Part shown: one piece after another, positions 25,600 through 36,927 of the stretch | How the letters are laid out: each line of letters starts with the position of its first letter | Numbering within the stretch: the stretch's first letter is position 1 | NCBI GenBank assembly: GCA_028829895.1 | Contig: CM054180.1 | Location: forward strand, 89,405,135-89,469,134 | Reading direction: 5' to 3' | From: Sinotaia quadrata | Taxonomy: Eukaryota; Mollusca; Gastropoda; Architaenioglossa; Viviparidae | DNA length: 64,000 nucleotides | Notes under the pieces: generated by a model | What the model was told of the DNA's origin: nothing | The model's input: the letters and a program-made list of their open reading frames with translations, nothing else | Database searches by the model: none | Made by a program: the position numbers and the translations under genes

Positions 25600-28500
25600 A
25601 TGGTAGTTTATGAAGTGAGAACAAAAATGGGTTATCATGTTTGAACTGTAACAACATCCACAAAACGAGTTCTAATCAGTTTATAATAGTAATAAAAATT
25701 ACTCTGAAATTATTCTATCATTCAAAAATCTATTGTAAAAATATCCAGTTTCAGAGCATTTGTTAGAAAACCAATGATACATTTTGTTTTAATCTAAAGA
25801 CTGATAACAAGGAATAAAATACATTTTTTAAAGTATACACTAAATAAAAAATATTTGGAAAATTGTGTTTCACCCAAATAAAAATGAAGAACCCCTACTT
25901 TGATGACTAAACTAATTAATAAGTATCTTTGCATATTCAGATACACATACATGCAAATGCAACACAAATACTTTAGAGGGGCATGGTCAAAACAAAACCA
26001 AAAGTGTACACTGAATATTATTGAGAGTGTGACGAGTGCAACAAATTCTGTGTCATGGCCTCGTGACCCAATTGCTCGTTTTCAAAATTAAAATTTTGAA
26101 GGGACCTTTGTTGAAATTCACCCGTGATACATCAGTATCGAGAAGCTTCTAGCAAGGTCAGATTTGTTGCATAACTTTAGGCCATTGTCCAGCACCTTCG
26201 CGATCAACAACATACCACGTGAGCAGTCACATGATGCGTTCAATGCAGTTTTATAAAATATGATCACACGCGCGAAGTCCGTACTCGCATCCCAGAATCG
26301 GTCAACGCAACAAGTCAGCTAAAATAGCTCCGTCCGCCGCATACCGAGTCATCTGTGAGAGTCGAAGAAAGAACCCGCTAAAGCAGTAAATCTACTTTTA
26401 AGAGGTAACAATAACACGTCTACTTCTTACCATATTTATTGCATTTGTTGATTGTATTTTGTAATTGAATTGATGTATGTATTTTGTGCAGCTTATCGCT
26501 ATTTTAGCCAAAGCACCTGTTTCGATGTAAAAGGACAAATCTAAAAGTTATTGTATATAAATTATTGTAACTCTTTTCTTATCTTTAATTTATATAAATC
26601 TTTAATTCCCTAGTGCCGCCAGAATGTCTGTGCACGTGGTGAATTCTTCTTTGTAATTCAAATTGTTCTTGCATATAATTTTTCGTGTAAAATTGTAAAG
26701 CATTCATGCTTCATTTTGAATTAATCCTTTGTGTGAATTCCAATTTTTAATGCTGTAAATATTTGGGAATTCATACGTTCGTGTAACGTTACATGTAACA
26801 CACACGTGAACCACAATGTATATTTAAATATAACCATATTTGAATTGTAAACGACACGATAGTCAAAGATTCTAAATTCAGAACCTTTAAACAAAGAAAC
26901 ATGTGCTTGGGTTTTGCGAATATAGACGCAAATAGTTATAGAGCCCAAATCCTTTGTTTCAGCCGGGTTCTTATGTTATTCCTCTCTACCTTCGTACTTC
27001 TTGAGTCGTACGCCGACTCGGGTATCTTCATGACCCATACGTGAACTACGTAGAAGTACATCGTGTTAACTACGGTTAACGATCATCGCAAGTACATTAG
27101 CGATGCAGTAATTGAGTGGACGATTGACTGTTATGCTATGAGCGGTACTGACGATGAGCCAAAGTGACGTGGACCAGTTCTAACCAGAGTGAACCCCACG
27201 TGACACCAAGAGTGTAGATAAGTACATTTGTTACTTCCAGGATCAAGTGAATTTGGCAGAACATTCTCTTTAAAACAAAAGACATTAACGTTAGAGTGGA
27301 AAATTATGATTATCTGAATCTAGACTTCGTGCTCGTGATTAATCGTTACTGTTAGTTGTTAAATATTAAATCTTATTTTTAATTGTTAATCCTCTTTGTA
27401 GTACATTTTTATGCATGATAGACCTATAGATTTCTTGGTTTTGGATGGGGGCGAATGAACTGAATGACATAACGTATGCATATTAATTTAGAGGAATTTA
27501 ACGACTCCAAAGCCAGCTTTGTACGCAAATTGTCAGTTTGTAAATTTGTTGTCTGCACTACAAGACACATCTTTAAAGTTAGTCAAATGATAATTTGGGC
27601 AGCCAGTCTGTTTAGGATAGAGAGAAGGAATTAATTTAATCTATCATATTTAAAGTCCTTAAAATCCTAGGCAGGGTCTATAAATAAATACTGGAAACGT
27701 AACAGAGAGCTTAAGCAATAAATAAAGAGATGTTTGTATTTTTTTAATGTTCTATTGGCTACTTAATGCTGTTGAAAATATAATTATTATAATTTTGGAC
27801 TGTTTGTAAAACAAACAAATGAATTCAGAACAAACAAAACACCTTTACTTTCAGGGTGGGTATGTGGGACTGATATCTGTTGGTGTACTTAACACTTTAC
27901 AGTTTACTGGGTGTATGGGGAATGATATTCCTTGCATAAATTTAGGTTACACTAAGCAAACCAAAAATTGTATCTTTGCAGTCTTGCTTGAAATGATAAT
28001 GGCAGCAGTTTCTCTTGGGCATCCTGATACCGATGGTGTTATGGATGATGTCTATCATAGCACTTCAGGAAATAACAAAGAAAAATAATCTAATGGTGCT
28101 GCCCTCATTACATCAAATCCATCTGAAAACACAGCTCTTAGTCTTATACTAATTGAATTAAAATCACTGGCAACAAATGGTGTATGAAGATGTGTAGTCC
28201 ATTCACTGTCAGTTTGAATCAGCAGGTCTGGATTTACCTCTATGTCGAAATCTAACAGGTTACTATTGCTATCCTGATTAAAACAATATCACTATCATTC
28301 TTACTATCATCCACATTCAAATCATGCTCTGCCTGCAAATGAAACCCATAAAAATATCCTTCTTCACTGGACTAAGAAAAAATCAATAGGACTGAACAGT
28401 TCACATTTCTTGACTCAGAACTGCTAGGAAATGTTCCTGCCATTTTCTTATTAGCACTTGAAGCAAATGAAGACAGTGTGGTTAAATCATTTTTTTAATT

Positions 28501-28763
28501 TTTTTAAATCAGCAATTCATGTTAACATCATAAATTGATTTTAAAATGAATGCAGTTCCTATCGGCTTCAAAATCAGCCTCAATTTGGTATTAGGTAAAA
28601 ATAAATATGCTTTTGAAAAGTGAGGTGCTCAGATGTGCTTATGTAATTGATAAAGCACCTCAGAAAAGGGCGCTTCTGTAACTAAAAAAGCATTGATGAG
28701 GAAATATGTGCTTCTGTTAGTAAGAATGCAATGCTGGTGTGCTTCCATCAGGGAATGGGTTAA
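25600..28763 (-). mobile_element. piggyBac-derived element, copy 3 (internally deleted, split by a solo LTR)
   Basis: Left part (25600-26027) and inner part (27710-28050) align with copy 1 at 4840-5290 and 5290-5625. The LTR at 26028-27704 therefore sits inside this element. After 28050 the sequence jumps to the transposase N-terminal region: the minus strand reads SEWTTHLHTPFVASDFN...VFSDGFDVM near 28200-28090. The right end is TTAA (28760-28763) followed on the minus strand by CCCATTCCCTGATGGAAGC, nearly the same terminus as copy 1. The catalytic middle is absent, so this is a defective derivative. Confidence 0.75.
26028..27704 (+). mobile_element. Solo LTR, family A, copy 1 (1677 bp)
   Basis: Begins TGTGACG and ends GTAACA, flanked on both sides by the 5-bp duplication GAGAG (26023-26027 and 27705-27709). 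It aligns along its length with the copy at 35227-36927. Shared landmarks are AACACGTCTACTTCTTAC, CTTTAATTC.CT.GTGCCGC and GGATGGGGG near the 3' part. No gag-pol lies between the duplications, so it is a recombined solo LTR. ORFs inside have no recognisable product. Orientation is arbitrary (TG to CA). Confidence 0.88.
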
Positions 28764-29005
28764 AATATGAAAGAATTCTAAGAGTTTTAATACATGTCAC
28801 TGGGTCAGTCAAAATGAAAATTGAAATCTCTAACTATTCAACTACCAATTGTGATATTTTAGAACTGAAAAGAGCAGGAAACTGTTCTAACTTCTAGAAA
28901 CAGTTTATTTTCATGACTAGGTAGAAGAGAGGCAAAAGAAACTGCTGACCTGCTTAGAAGAGTTAGAGTTGAATTTTATTCAAAACAAACAGGTAATAAT
29001 TGAAA
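28764..29005. other. Spacer between piggyBac copy 3 and the LTR-B fragment
   Basis: AT-rich, no feature recognised. Confidence 0.4.
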
Positions 29006-30165
29006 TATGTGAGTAGACTATTATTTCTACAAATTGTGAACTATTATGCCTATATATGTGGTATGCTATACTCTTGACATTGTTTCTACTATTCTAGTGA
29101 ACCCACCCATAAAAGTATTTTGCTGTATTTATTATGCATGTATCAGGCTAATAAATATTGTTGCAGGAATCTGAAAGTTGAGACTTGAATGGAGTTAAAA
29201 ATTAATAAACTGGAAACTTAGCATTTGTTCCCTGATTATATTTTTATAGGGAAAAAGCAGCCTTGCCTTGTTTAATGGAATCTCCTGGTTCACAGATTAC
29301 AGATCACAATGACCATGGATGACACAAGAGGTATCTGCCACAGTATGTAAATGTAAGGAAAAAACTGCATTCCATTGATGTATGGTGATAAGGTATGCTG
29401 ACTACAACGAGCAATTTCTTGTACAAGGAGGTTACTGGAAATTGCTACAATTATTGTTCTGCTTGAGGGAGCTATTAAATATTATGGCAGAGCACCAGAT
29501 TAGCCTCAAGAGAATAGCAGCAAATCAGTGTTCTAAAATGTGAGGATGGAAACACATGGGATTGATGTGAACAATAACTTGTGACTTTTTTACAAAAGCA
29601 CACAAAAGGCTACTGAGATAGAACCTAAACCAGATTACATAAAACTATTACCATTTATCTCTAATAACTCCATTTCTGTTCTCTGATAAGAACTATCCTG
29701 TGATTTATATTGACACTAATCTATTGAATTGTGTGTTAGGATATAAAACTGTATAAATATTAAAATTATTCGAACATAGTTTAGTGGAAATATTGATGCC
29801 AAGTAATCTTTTTTATTGTATTTGTTATAACTTATATGTATATTTGACTGTTGATTTAATAAATTTATTGACCTTCTTACACATATTGATAACCTTATGT
29901 TGGAGAAGAAAGTGGGTAAACAGGGGCTTGCTAAATATAGATTAAGAAGTTTTCCACCTACGGATGATGTTTGATGGTAAATTTTTGTCTTTAATGTTGT
30001 GGAAGAGAAAAAACAGTTACAGTGCCCGCACATCCACAAGTGAGACAGACAAGTGGTGTCTGTTGGAGAATTATTAATAACATAAATTAAGATTCTAATC
30101 TCTAGTAATTAGTTATGGATGATTAATTAATTAATAATAATTATAACTATTAACTAAATTGGTGT
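29006..30165 (+). mobile_element. Truncated LTR, family B, copy 3
   Basis: From ATATGTGAGTAGACTATTATTTCTACAA onward it aligns with the family-B copies at 43.24 and 52.3 kb. Shared blocks include GCATGTATC.GG.TAATAAATA, TTATTGACCTTCTTACACATATTGA, ATGTTGGAGA.GAAAGTGGGTA and GGTGTCT.TTGGAGAATTATTAATA. The first ~400 bp of the LTR and a clear terminal CACA are missing, and no target duplication is visible. The ORF on its minus strand is a shadow also seen in the other copies. Confidence 0.8.
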
Positions 30166-30585
30166 AAAATTGTTATTGCTCCTTTCACTTTAACAATCCA
30201 AAGCTCTAAGATAACTGACCAACAGTTCTTAATTTCAAGACACTTATTTACATAAAATGCCATTTCTATATGATCTGATTAGTAATATTACTAATAACCT
30301 TTATTTTGCTCAATTTTAAAATATTAAATCATACTAAAACTAAATAATTTAATTTTTGTTGGTGTGTTTTTAAAAATAAACTGCATATAATGCACTACAA
30401 TACTGTTTTATTCAACATGGATATCATGTGCAAGGATGATGGTAGCAGATGTGTATGGGAGCAATTGCTTCTGACTTCCAAGTAAGTGGGAGTACTAGTA
30501 GTGGTGTATGATTGCCACAAAACAAAAAGAGCATTTGGTGAATGAAGCCTTAATGATGAAAAGTGTTTGGTGCATAATTGCCACA
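30166..30585. other. Intron 3 sequence, nothing recognised
   Basis: AT-rich; no coding or repeat evidence other than the adjacent minisatellite. Confidence 0.4.
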
Positions 30586-30589
30586 ATGT

Positions 30590-30930
30590 TAAAAAGATTT
30601 TTCTCATGATGACCACAATGCTAAAACACTATTTTTCTCTCATGATGACCACAATGCTAAAACACTATTTTTCTCTCATGATGACCACAATACTAAAGCA
30701 GTTTTTTTCTCATGATGCCACAATCCTAAAACATTCTTTTTCTCTCGTGATTGCCACAATGCTAAAACTGTTTTTCTCTCATGATGCCATAATGCTAAAC
30801 TTTTTCTCTCATGATGGTAACAATGCTAAAACACTGTTAGCCACAATGCTAAAACAGTTTTTTTCTCGTAACAGACACAATGTTAAAAATAAAAGGAAAT
30901 TTGAGGTGCATGACAGCAGCAATGTTAAAA
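30590..30930. repeat. Minisatellite, 36-bp unit decaying into about 30-36-bp variants
   Basis: Two exact 36-bp units (CTCATGATGACCACAATGCT plus AAAACACTATTTTTCT) are followed by about seven degenerate ones. Because 36 is divisible by 3, the plus strand stays open as a repeated MMTTMLKHYFSL peptide. It lies in an UNC80 intron on the opposite strand with no splice or start context, so it is not annotated as a gene. Confidence 0.9.
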
Positions 30931-31381
30931 ATATATTTTCTAGTAATACTTTTTTTTAATACTGAAATTTTATATGTCAAATCTTTCTCAGTAAAATGAA
31001 CTTTTTTCACAAGAAAGGACACATAATATACTATTTATTTTTATTGTATCAAACTAATGAATACAGGGGTTGAGGAAAGGGCTGAATGCAGTGAAGTGGA
31101 ACACAGTCAAAAATGCAAACTTTCTGGTCCAAAAAGCAATGAAATCTAAAAGAGACAACTAAACATAATACTACCAAGGTGACCATCCTAGAGCTAAGCT
31201 AATAAGGAAAGTAGTCATTACAAAGCTCCATTCTGCCTTTTCTTGCTCTGAAATGTGAATTTTCCAACAAACAATGTATTTTGCTAACAACTTATAATTT
31301 TCTGAATCAAGTGGAAGAAAATGGCAAACAAATGAAAGTTCCTGACTAGCACCTTAGAAATTCTGCATTAGTAAAACTTAC
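30931..31381. other. Intron 3, adjacent to exon 3 donor
   Basis: No feature apart from the exon 3 donor GTAAGT at 31376-31381. Confidence 0.5.
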
Positions 31382-33594
31382 CGGAAAACAGTATCCATAG
31401 CCAAACTGTGTGCTGTCAGACTAGCTTTTCTACTATTACAGTTTGAATCGGATGTGCCCATTTTCCCGGGAGTGGTGTCCTGTGGAGTTGTGGGACTTCC
31501 AGTAGTGAATGAAGTATTATCCGTAAGATCTGATTTCATGTTTGTTTCTACAATGTCCAAGACCAGAAGGCAATTGAGAATATTTAACAGCACTTCACTA
31601 ATGCGTGCCACATGATTGTTCATAGCCACAAAATGGACAGCTCGCAGAACCACCATGTAATTAATGTGTCCATTGTCCTGAATGTAAAACTTTGAACCTG
31701 CGACTTCTGCTGTCTCTTTTTCAGTCTGGTAAGTGATATTTGAGTCTGTAAAACTGCGAGGCATTTGGGCCGCAGCCTGCTGCTCACCCTCTCCATCACT
31801 CTCCAATACAGAAGACAGATGGTAGTTTGAGCTAGGTGACTGGTTGTTCAAGAGTCTTGGCTCAGGACTATGTTCTGTCACCTTTATGATGGGCTTTTGC
31901 AAATGGTCCATTTTTGTACTTAGGTCAGCCTGAGAGGATGCTGTGGATTCTTGTCCACTCTGTTGGCTACTACTTTCAAAAGATTCTCTATCAAGCTGAG
32001 TCAATGTAGGTAAGCTCATTCGTTGTCCTCCACATCCAGAAGTAATTAAAGGATACTTTTCATAAAAATCATGAGCAACATTTGAATAACTTGCCATGGC
32101 AGAACTGGGTCGAATCATTTCCATGTCTGGATCCAAGGCAGATGGTGTGCAGGAGCTGAATGTATCATCATGCATCACATGTGTAAAACCAAGTACAGAC
32201 TCTTGTTTTAACATTTTAGGGGACTGAGAACCACTAACATCCAAATCACCACTCTCTTTCTTTTTCAAAAAGGCTTTACCAGAGTCAAAAAATTGCTTTA
32301 ACTCAATAACACGAATCTTTTTAAATGGAGGCTCTTTTCTTGCTTCTGACATGACACTGCCAATCAAAAAGCCTGGTTTTCGTAATTCCCCTTGAGCAAG
32401 AGGACATGGAGAAGATGCTCGAGACTCTGGACTTAAACCAAATGTTGTTGCAGAATTTGATCTTTCATCTGGTGAGTGTGTTTTTCCATTTGGAGTGGTC
32501 AGAAGAATCTGTAGGTCTGGGATGGGTAAAGAACAACTTCTAGATCGTTCTCTATGATCAGTATGTGTTTGCTCATCACATACCTCCAGCATTCGTTTGT
32601 GGAGATAACGAAGTGCCCAATAGATACCTTCTTCTTCCCAACTCAAGCAAAATAGGCATCGTAGAACTGCTACATCTAAAAAGCTGGCACTCAAAATATC
32701 CACAGCCCCAGGTGCTCGAGTTCCACTGTTGACTGCACTAGCCAGCTTCTGCTTGACATAGTCCTTGTCAATTGCTGAAGTTAATTTCAAGAAAGCATAA
32801 TTTTTAGAATCTGGGAGAAAAGCCACAAGAGTGTCCTTACGACCACAGTGACATAAGAGTGGCCCTTCACCCAAACGTGCAGGTATGGCAGTATTACAGT
32901 GTTCACAGAGAACTTCCATTGTAGCAGTATGGGACTCTGTTGTGGACAGTGTGCAGATATCACTCATTCGAGCCAATGGAGCAATGGGTGAATGACCATC
33001 ATCTCCACTGGCTGGACTATGTTCATCTAAAGGGAAAGCCAGATTCTCTCGTGATGTTCCTTTGCCCACATAAATGTTTGCAGCATTTGTGTTAACCTTG
33101 AGCAGATTTCTCTGTGCCTTTAAAATACTTCTCTGAGGTTTGACTGGTGCTGAGAAACAGGGGATTTCTGGCTGCTGGTATTCCCATAGTGGCTGCCAAA
33201 GTCTTAGCCCATTCTCCAGCTTAAGAGATTCAAAGTCAGAGTCTTTCAATAAATGTACAATGGGAGCAAAGAGATAAACAAAAAGTTGTATAGTACTTAA
33301 TGAATGCATGTAAACTGAAGGTGATCCATTTTCCTGCAAGGCATTGTCAACATCAGCACATTCAGAAGCAGCATCTAAAATGATCCAATGAAGAGTATAG
33401 AGCAATTTGGTCTCACTGTTCCCAAACTTTTCATCACCCCTCTGTTTGCAAGCAGAAATAAGAGATGAACATGCATGCATCAAGTGAGGGCTGGCAGCCT
33501 GAATGACTTTCCATCGTGATACACTTTGAATGGCCTCACAAAGACTGGGAGATAAACCATGCAAAATATTCTGGACGACTACTCTCTCAAATGA
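31382..33594 (-). CDS. unc80: UNC80 exon 3 (giant 2.2-kb exon, residues 48-785)
   Basis: Uninterrupted coding for 737 codons plus two bases. It opens with SFERVVVQNILHGLSPSL after the acceptor tttttcag; the in-frame ATG a few codons upstream at 33612 lies in the intron and is not the start. Conserved UNC80 blocks are ETKLLYTLHWIILDA near residue 110, a hydrophobic LFVYLFAPIVHLLKDSD block near 150-165, and FLDVAVLRCLF.LSWEEEGIYWALRYLHKRM near 352-382. A Cys cluster C-x2-C-x14-C-x-C lies at residues 277-297. Residues about 390-665 are Ser/Thr-rich and probably disordered, with RSRSCSLP and many SP sites. A second structured helical part (HINYMVVLRAVHFVAMNNHVARISEVLLNILNCLLVLDI) follows near 690-730. 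The donor CCG|GTAAGT is near consensus. In vertebrates this stretch is split among many exons. Confidence 0.96.
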
Positions 33595-34670
33595 CTGAAA
33601 AATACCAAACATATTTGCTGTTTTTAATAAGAGTAAATTTAAAATTAGGTAATACTAATAGTTATAAAAATGTATCGATACCTATATATTATACTTTATA
33701 ATGCAACAAATACAAATTATTTGTTTAAAGACTGTATGATAAAGACTGTAAGAAGTGGTTGTATACTCATTTTAACCCATTTATTCCCGCATGTATAAAC
33801 TGTGCTAATGTCTGACAAGCTAGTCCATATTAGATGTAGCCTGATCATTAAAAAATAAATCTGTTAATAATAATAATTAATTTAACATATGAAAGCAGTT
33901 TTATTCAGTTCAAAGTTGAACACCTTTTCATTCTCTTTTAGTTGAATTAAATTCTGAGTATATATCTTTTAATATTTAATTTTAAATATTTTATAGGTTT
34001 TTTTAAAATTGTAACCAACTTAATACAAACAAGAAACAATTAAAATTTCGACTTAATCTAAACTAAATCAGAACTAAAAAGATATATAGGACCATCAATT
34101 AACTCAGATAACCCTGGTTATATCTACAGAAAATGATTTCTCTAAACAGTTACTCATAATCTCCCAATAAATCAAGCATCTTTTTTACCCTTTAATATAA
34201 CAAGCTAAGTTGCAGCTATAAAAACTATCAGCCCACAGTTGCTTATGTAACTAAGATTAAAAGAATTATAAGTGAATATGCTAAGAGATTTATGTGAATC
34301 TAAACAAAATGATCCAAGGCATCTACACATATTCTGATGAGCTACTATATAAAATTATTAAGTCTACTGGGCAACATCAGATTTGCTGTCTAAGATTTTT
34401 TTGACGGATTTATGATAGTTTTATTGTGCTGAATCCAAAAATGACATCGGTTTTGTTCAATAAGGTCAACCTTTTCATCTATTTTTGATCAACTTTTTGA
34501 TCTATTGACACATTATTTTTTTTTTACATGTAAGGGTATTTATATAATGTAAAATTATTTCTTATTTCTTTAAATAAACAAATTATAATTTGTTTTACAT
34601 AATTATGAAGAGGTTACATATGCTATTTTTTTAATAATTGATATAATTTATATTTTTATTCTTTAGGTAA
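33595..34670. other. Intron 2, nothing recognised
   Basis: AT-rich DNA; GTAA/TTAA-rich, no conserved reading frame. Confidence 0.4.
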
Positions 34671-34756
34671 TGAAATGGAATCGGCCAGAAGAAATTGCAT
34701 AAATAAACCCGATGTATTTCAGCGCGAAAGCGGCGGAAGCCAAAAGCGCCCCTTAC

Positions 34757-35226
34757 ATTAGCAAGCAAGCATGCTACATCTGCAGCAAACACTCTGTTCC
34801 TAACAGGAATCCAGAAACAGGTTTTATAAACGTGCTTACCATGCTTATTTTGGTATAAAACTTGGTGACCAGGATAAAAGTTTGGGCACCACACATGGTA
34901 TGCAAGACATGCACCAAGAATCTGCGTCGTTGGACCAAGGGTAGGAAGAGTTGTCTGAAGTTTGGAATTCCTATGGTTTGGAGGGAACCAACAAACCATG
35001 TCACTGACTGCTACCTCTATGCTATTGATGTGACTGGGATTAACAGAAAAAAACGGAGCAGCCTTAAGTATCCCGATCCTGAATCAGCATGTCATCCAGT
35101 AGCTCATTGTAATGAAATTCCAGTACCTGTCCCTAATTCTCTAGTGTTGAAGAATATGAAGAAGAAGAATTAGTGGTTCTTGATGACGATGCGCCAAAAC
35201 CTTTCTCGCAAAAGGAGCTAAATGAT
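34757..35226 (+). pseudogene. Unnamed multi-copy protein family, N-terminal fragment
   Basis: Plus-strand frames read a Cys-rich start (CYICSKHSV) and then, in the frame of 34862-35173, VWAPHMVCKTCTKNLRRW..G, FGIPMVWREPTNHVTDCY and INRKKRSSLKYPDPESA..PVAHC.EIPVP, ending near KELND at the LTR boundary. From memory this matches a repetitive protein family seen in molluscs and arthropods that carries a Cys-based zinc-ribbon-like start; I know no accepted name. Frameshifts separate the first part. The coding continues after the LTR at 36928. Confidence 0.65.
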
Positions 35227-36927
35227 TGTGACGGATTCTGACCAAATTCTGTGTCATGAACTCCTGACCCATATCTGAGAAATTCGAAATCATATTCGAA
35301 TGAATTCCTTTGTTAGAATCTTTCCCGCCGTACACCAGTATGAGGAAACAACAGAGAGTTCAACCTATGTTATGCAACTTTAGACGATAGTCGAGAAAGT
35401 TTGAATCAACAAGCATACCTATGATCTATTCACGTGATACATTCATGCACTTCAATAAATACTCTTGATGCGATAGTATACTTCACTCGCACACAGACCG
35501 GCCGGACACACACACATCTGCTCACGAGCATCTTAGTCGCCGAATATTTTACTGAGTCGTAAAGGAACATATGGAACCTGTTGTCTTTATGTAAAGTCTA
35601 CTTAAGAAGGTAACACGTCTACTTCTTACAATATTATTGCATTTTACTATTTGTATTTTTGTATATGAATTTATGTATGTATTTGTGCGAATTATTATAA
35701 TTCTCTTCCGAACACACGTGATTCGATAAGGATGACTAAAAGCCTAAAAGTTCATTGTAAATAAATTAACTGTAACCTTTTAACTTTAATTTGTATAAAC
35801 TTTAATTCTCTTGTGCCGCAGAACATCTGTGCATGTTGCGAATTTCTATGTAATTCAAATGACTTTCTTGCATGTAATTTCATTGTTAAATTGTAAAGCG
35901 CTCATGCTTAATTTGGATTATATTTTATTCTCCTTGTATGAATTCCATTTTTAATGAAGTGAATGTTTGGAAATTCATACATTCATGTTAAAAATAACAC
36001 ACATGTGAATTATATTGTATCTTTTATGAATATAAATATATTGTAAAAGACAAGATAGTCGAAGATTTAAACTATGCGCATTGTTATCATCACGTGCTTC
36101 GGATTTTGCGAATGTAAACGCAAATCGCTCATAGAAATTAAATACTATTTCAGAGCGGGTTCTTTTCCTTCTTATTCTACGTTTCTACGTATGATTACCA
36201 CCTTTGTTTCTATGTTGGGTGTGTGTTCCTTTGTTCAACCTTGGTCGGACGATGTTACAAGTACCGTGCCACCATTGTTGATGATGTTGTGCCAAGATAC
36301 ATCTTTAGAGTGACAAGTCGAGAGATGACGAGTTACTGGAACTACTGATATACGACGCAAACATCGCTTGATATGTGGAAGGATCGAACTGACCTTAGAC
36401 CACGCATTTATCAAGACTACTGAGACAGATAAGTAACTGATCTGGACTCTGAATCAATGGAATGTATTGAGCAAAACAATTTCTCGTAACATTAACTTTC
36501 ATGGACTAAAATAAGCACTTCGAACTTGCCTTAGTTTAGATCTGAAGCTGTGTCTTCATAATTGATTGTTATTGTTAAAATATTAATTATTAAATTCTTT
36601 TATTGTTAATACCTCTTTCGTAGTGATTTTTATGCATACAGACCTAATCGTGGTTTGGATGGGGGATCGACTGAGCTAAATGTAACATTCTGAATGCATA
36701 AAGATTTAAGAGAGTTTTTAACGGTTTCCAAGCCGGCTATTGTACACAAGTTTGTCTGTTCGTGAATCTGTTTGTCTGTACTACAAAGGCACATTTTCAT
36801 ATGAGATGAAAGATAAATTTGAGCAACCAGTCTGTTTAGGGAAGAGGAGAGATTAATTTATCTAATTAAATTAAGGTTCTGTAAAATTCCTAAGCAGGGT
36901 CTCTAAATAAAAACTGGACATGTAACA
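35227..36927 (+). mobile_element. Solo LTR, family A, copy 2 (1701 bp)
   Basis: Begins TGTGACGG, ends TGTAACA, flanked by the 5-bp duplication ATGAT (35222-35226 and 36928-36932). Aligns throughout with the 26.0-kb copy. It interrupts the multi-copy pseudogene: dropping the LTR and one ATGAT joins GAGCTAAATGAT to CTAGTT in a single frame (E-L-N-D-L-V). This confirms both the insertion point and the solo-LTR status. Confidence 0.93.

Noticed and set aside
27819..28088. Plus-strand 89-codon ORF
   Set aside because: Antisense to piggyBac-derived sequence that also occurs at 5.3-5.6 kb.
31021..31381. Additional UNC80 exon just downstream of exon 3
   Set aside because: No open frame with splice sites; exon 3 joins exon 4 in phase directly.
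33516..33612. ATG at 33612 as the start of the UNC80 protein
   Set aside because: It lies upstream of a clear acceptor (tttttcag) whose exon begins SFERV; exons 1 and 2 supply the conserved true N-terminus in phase.
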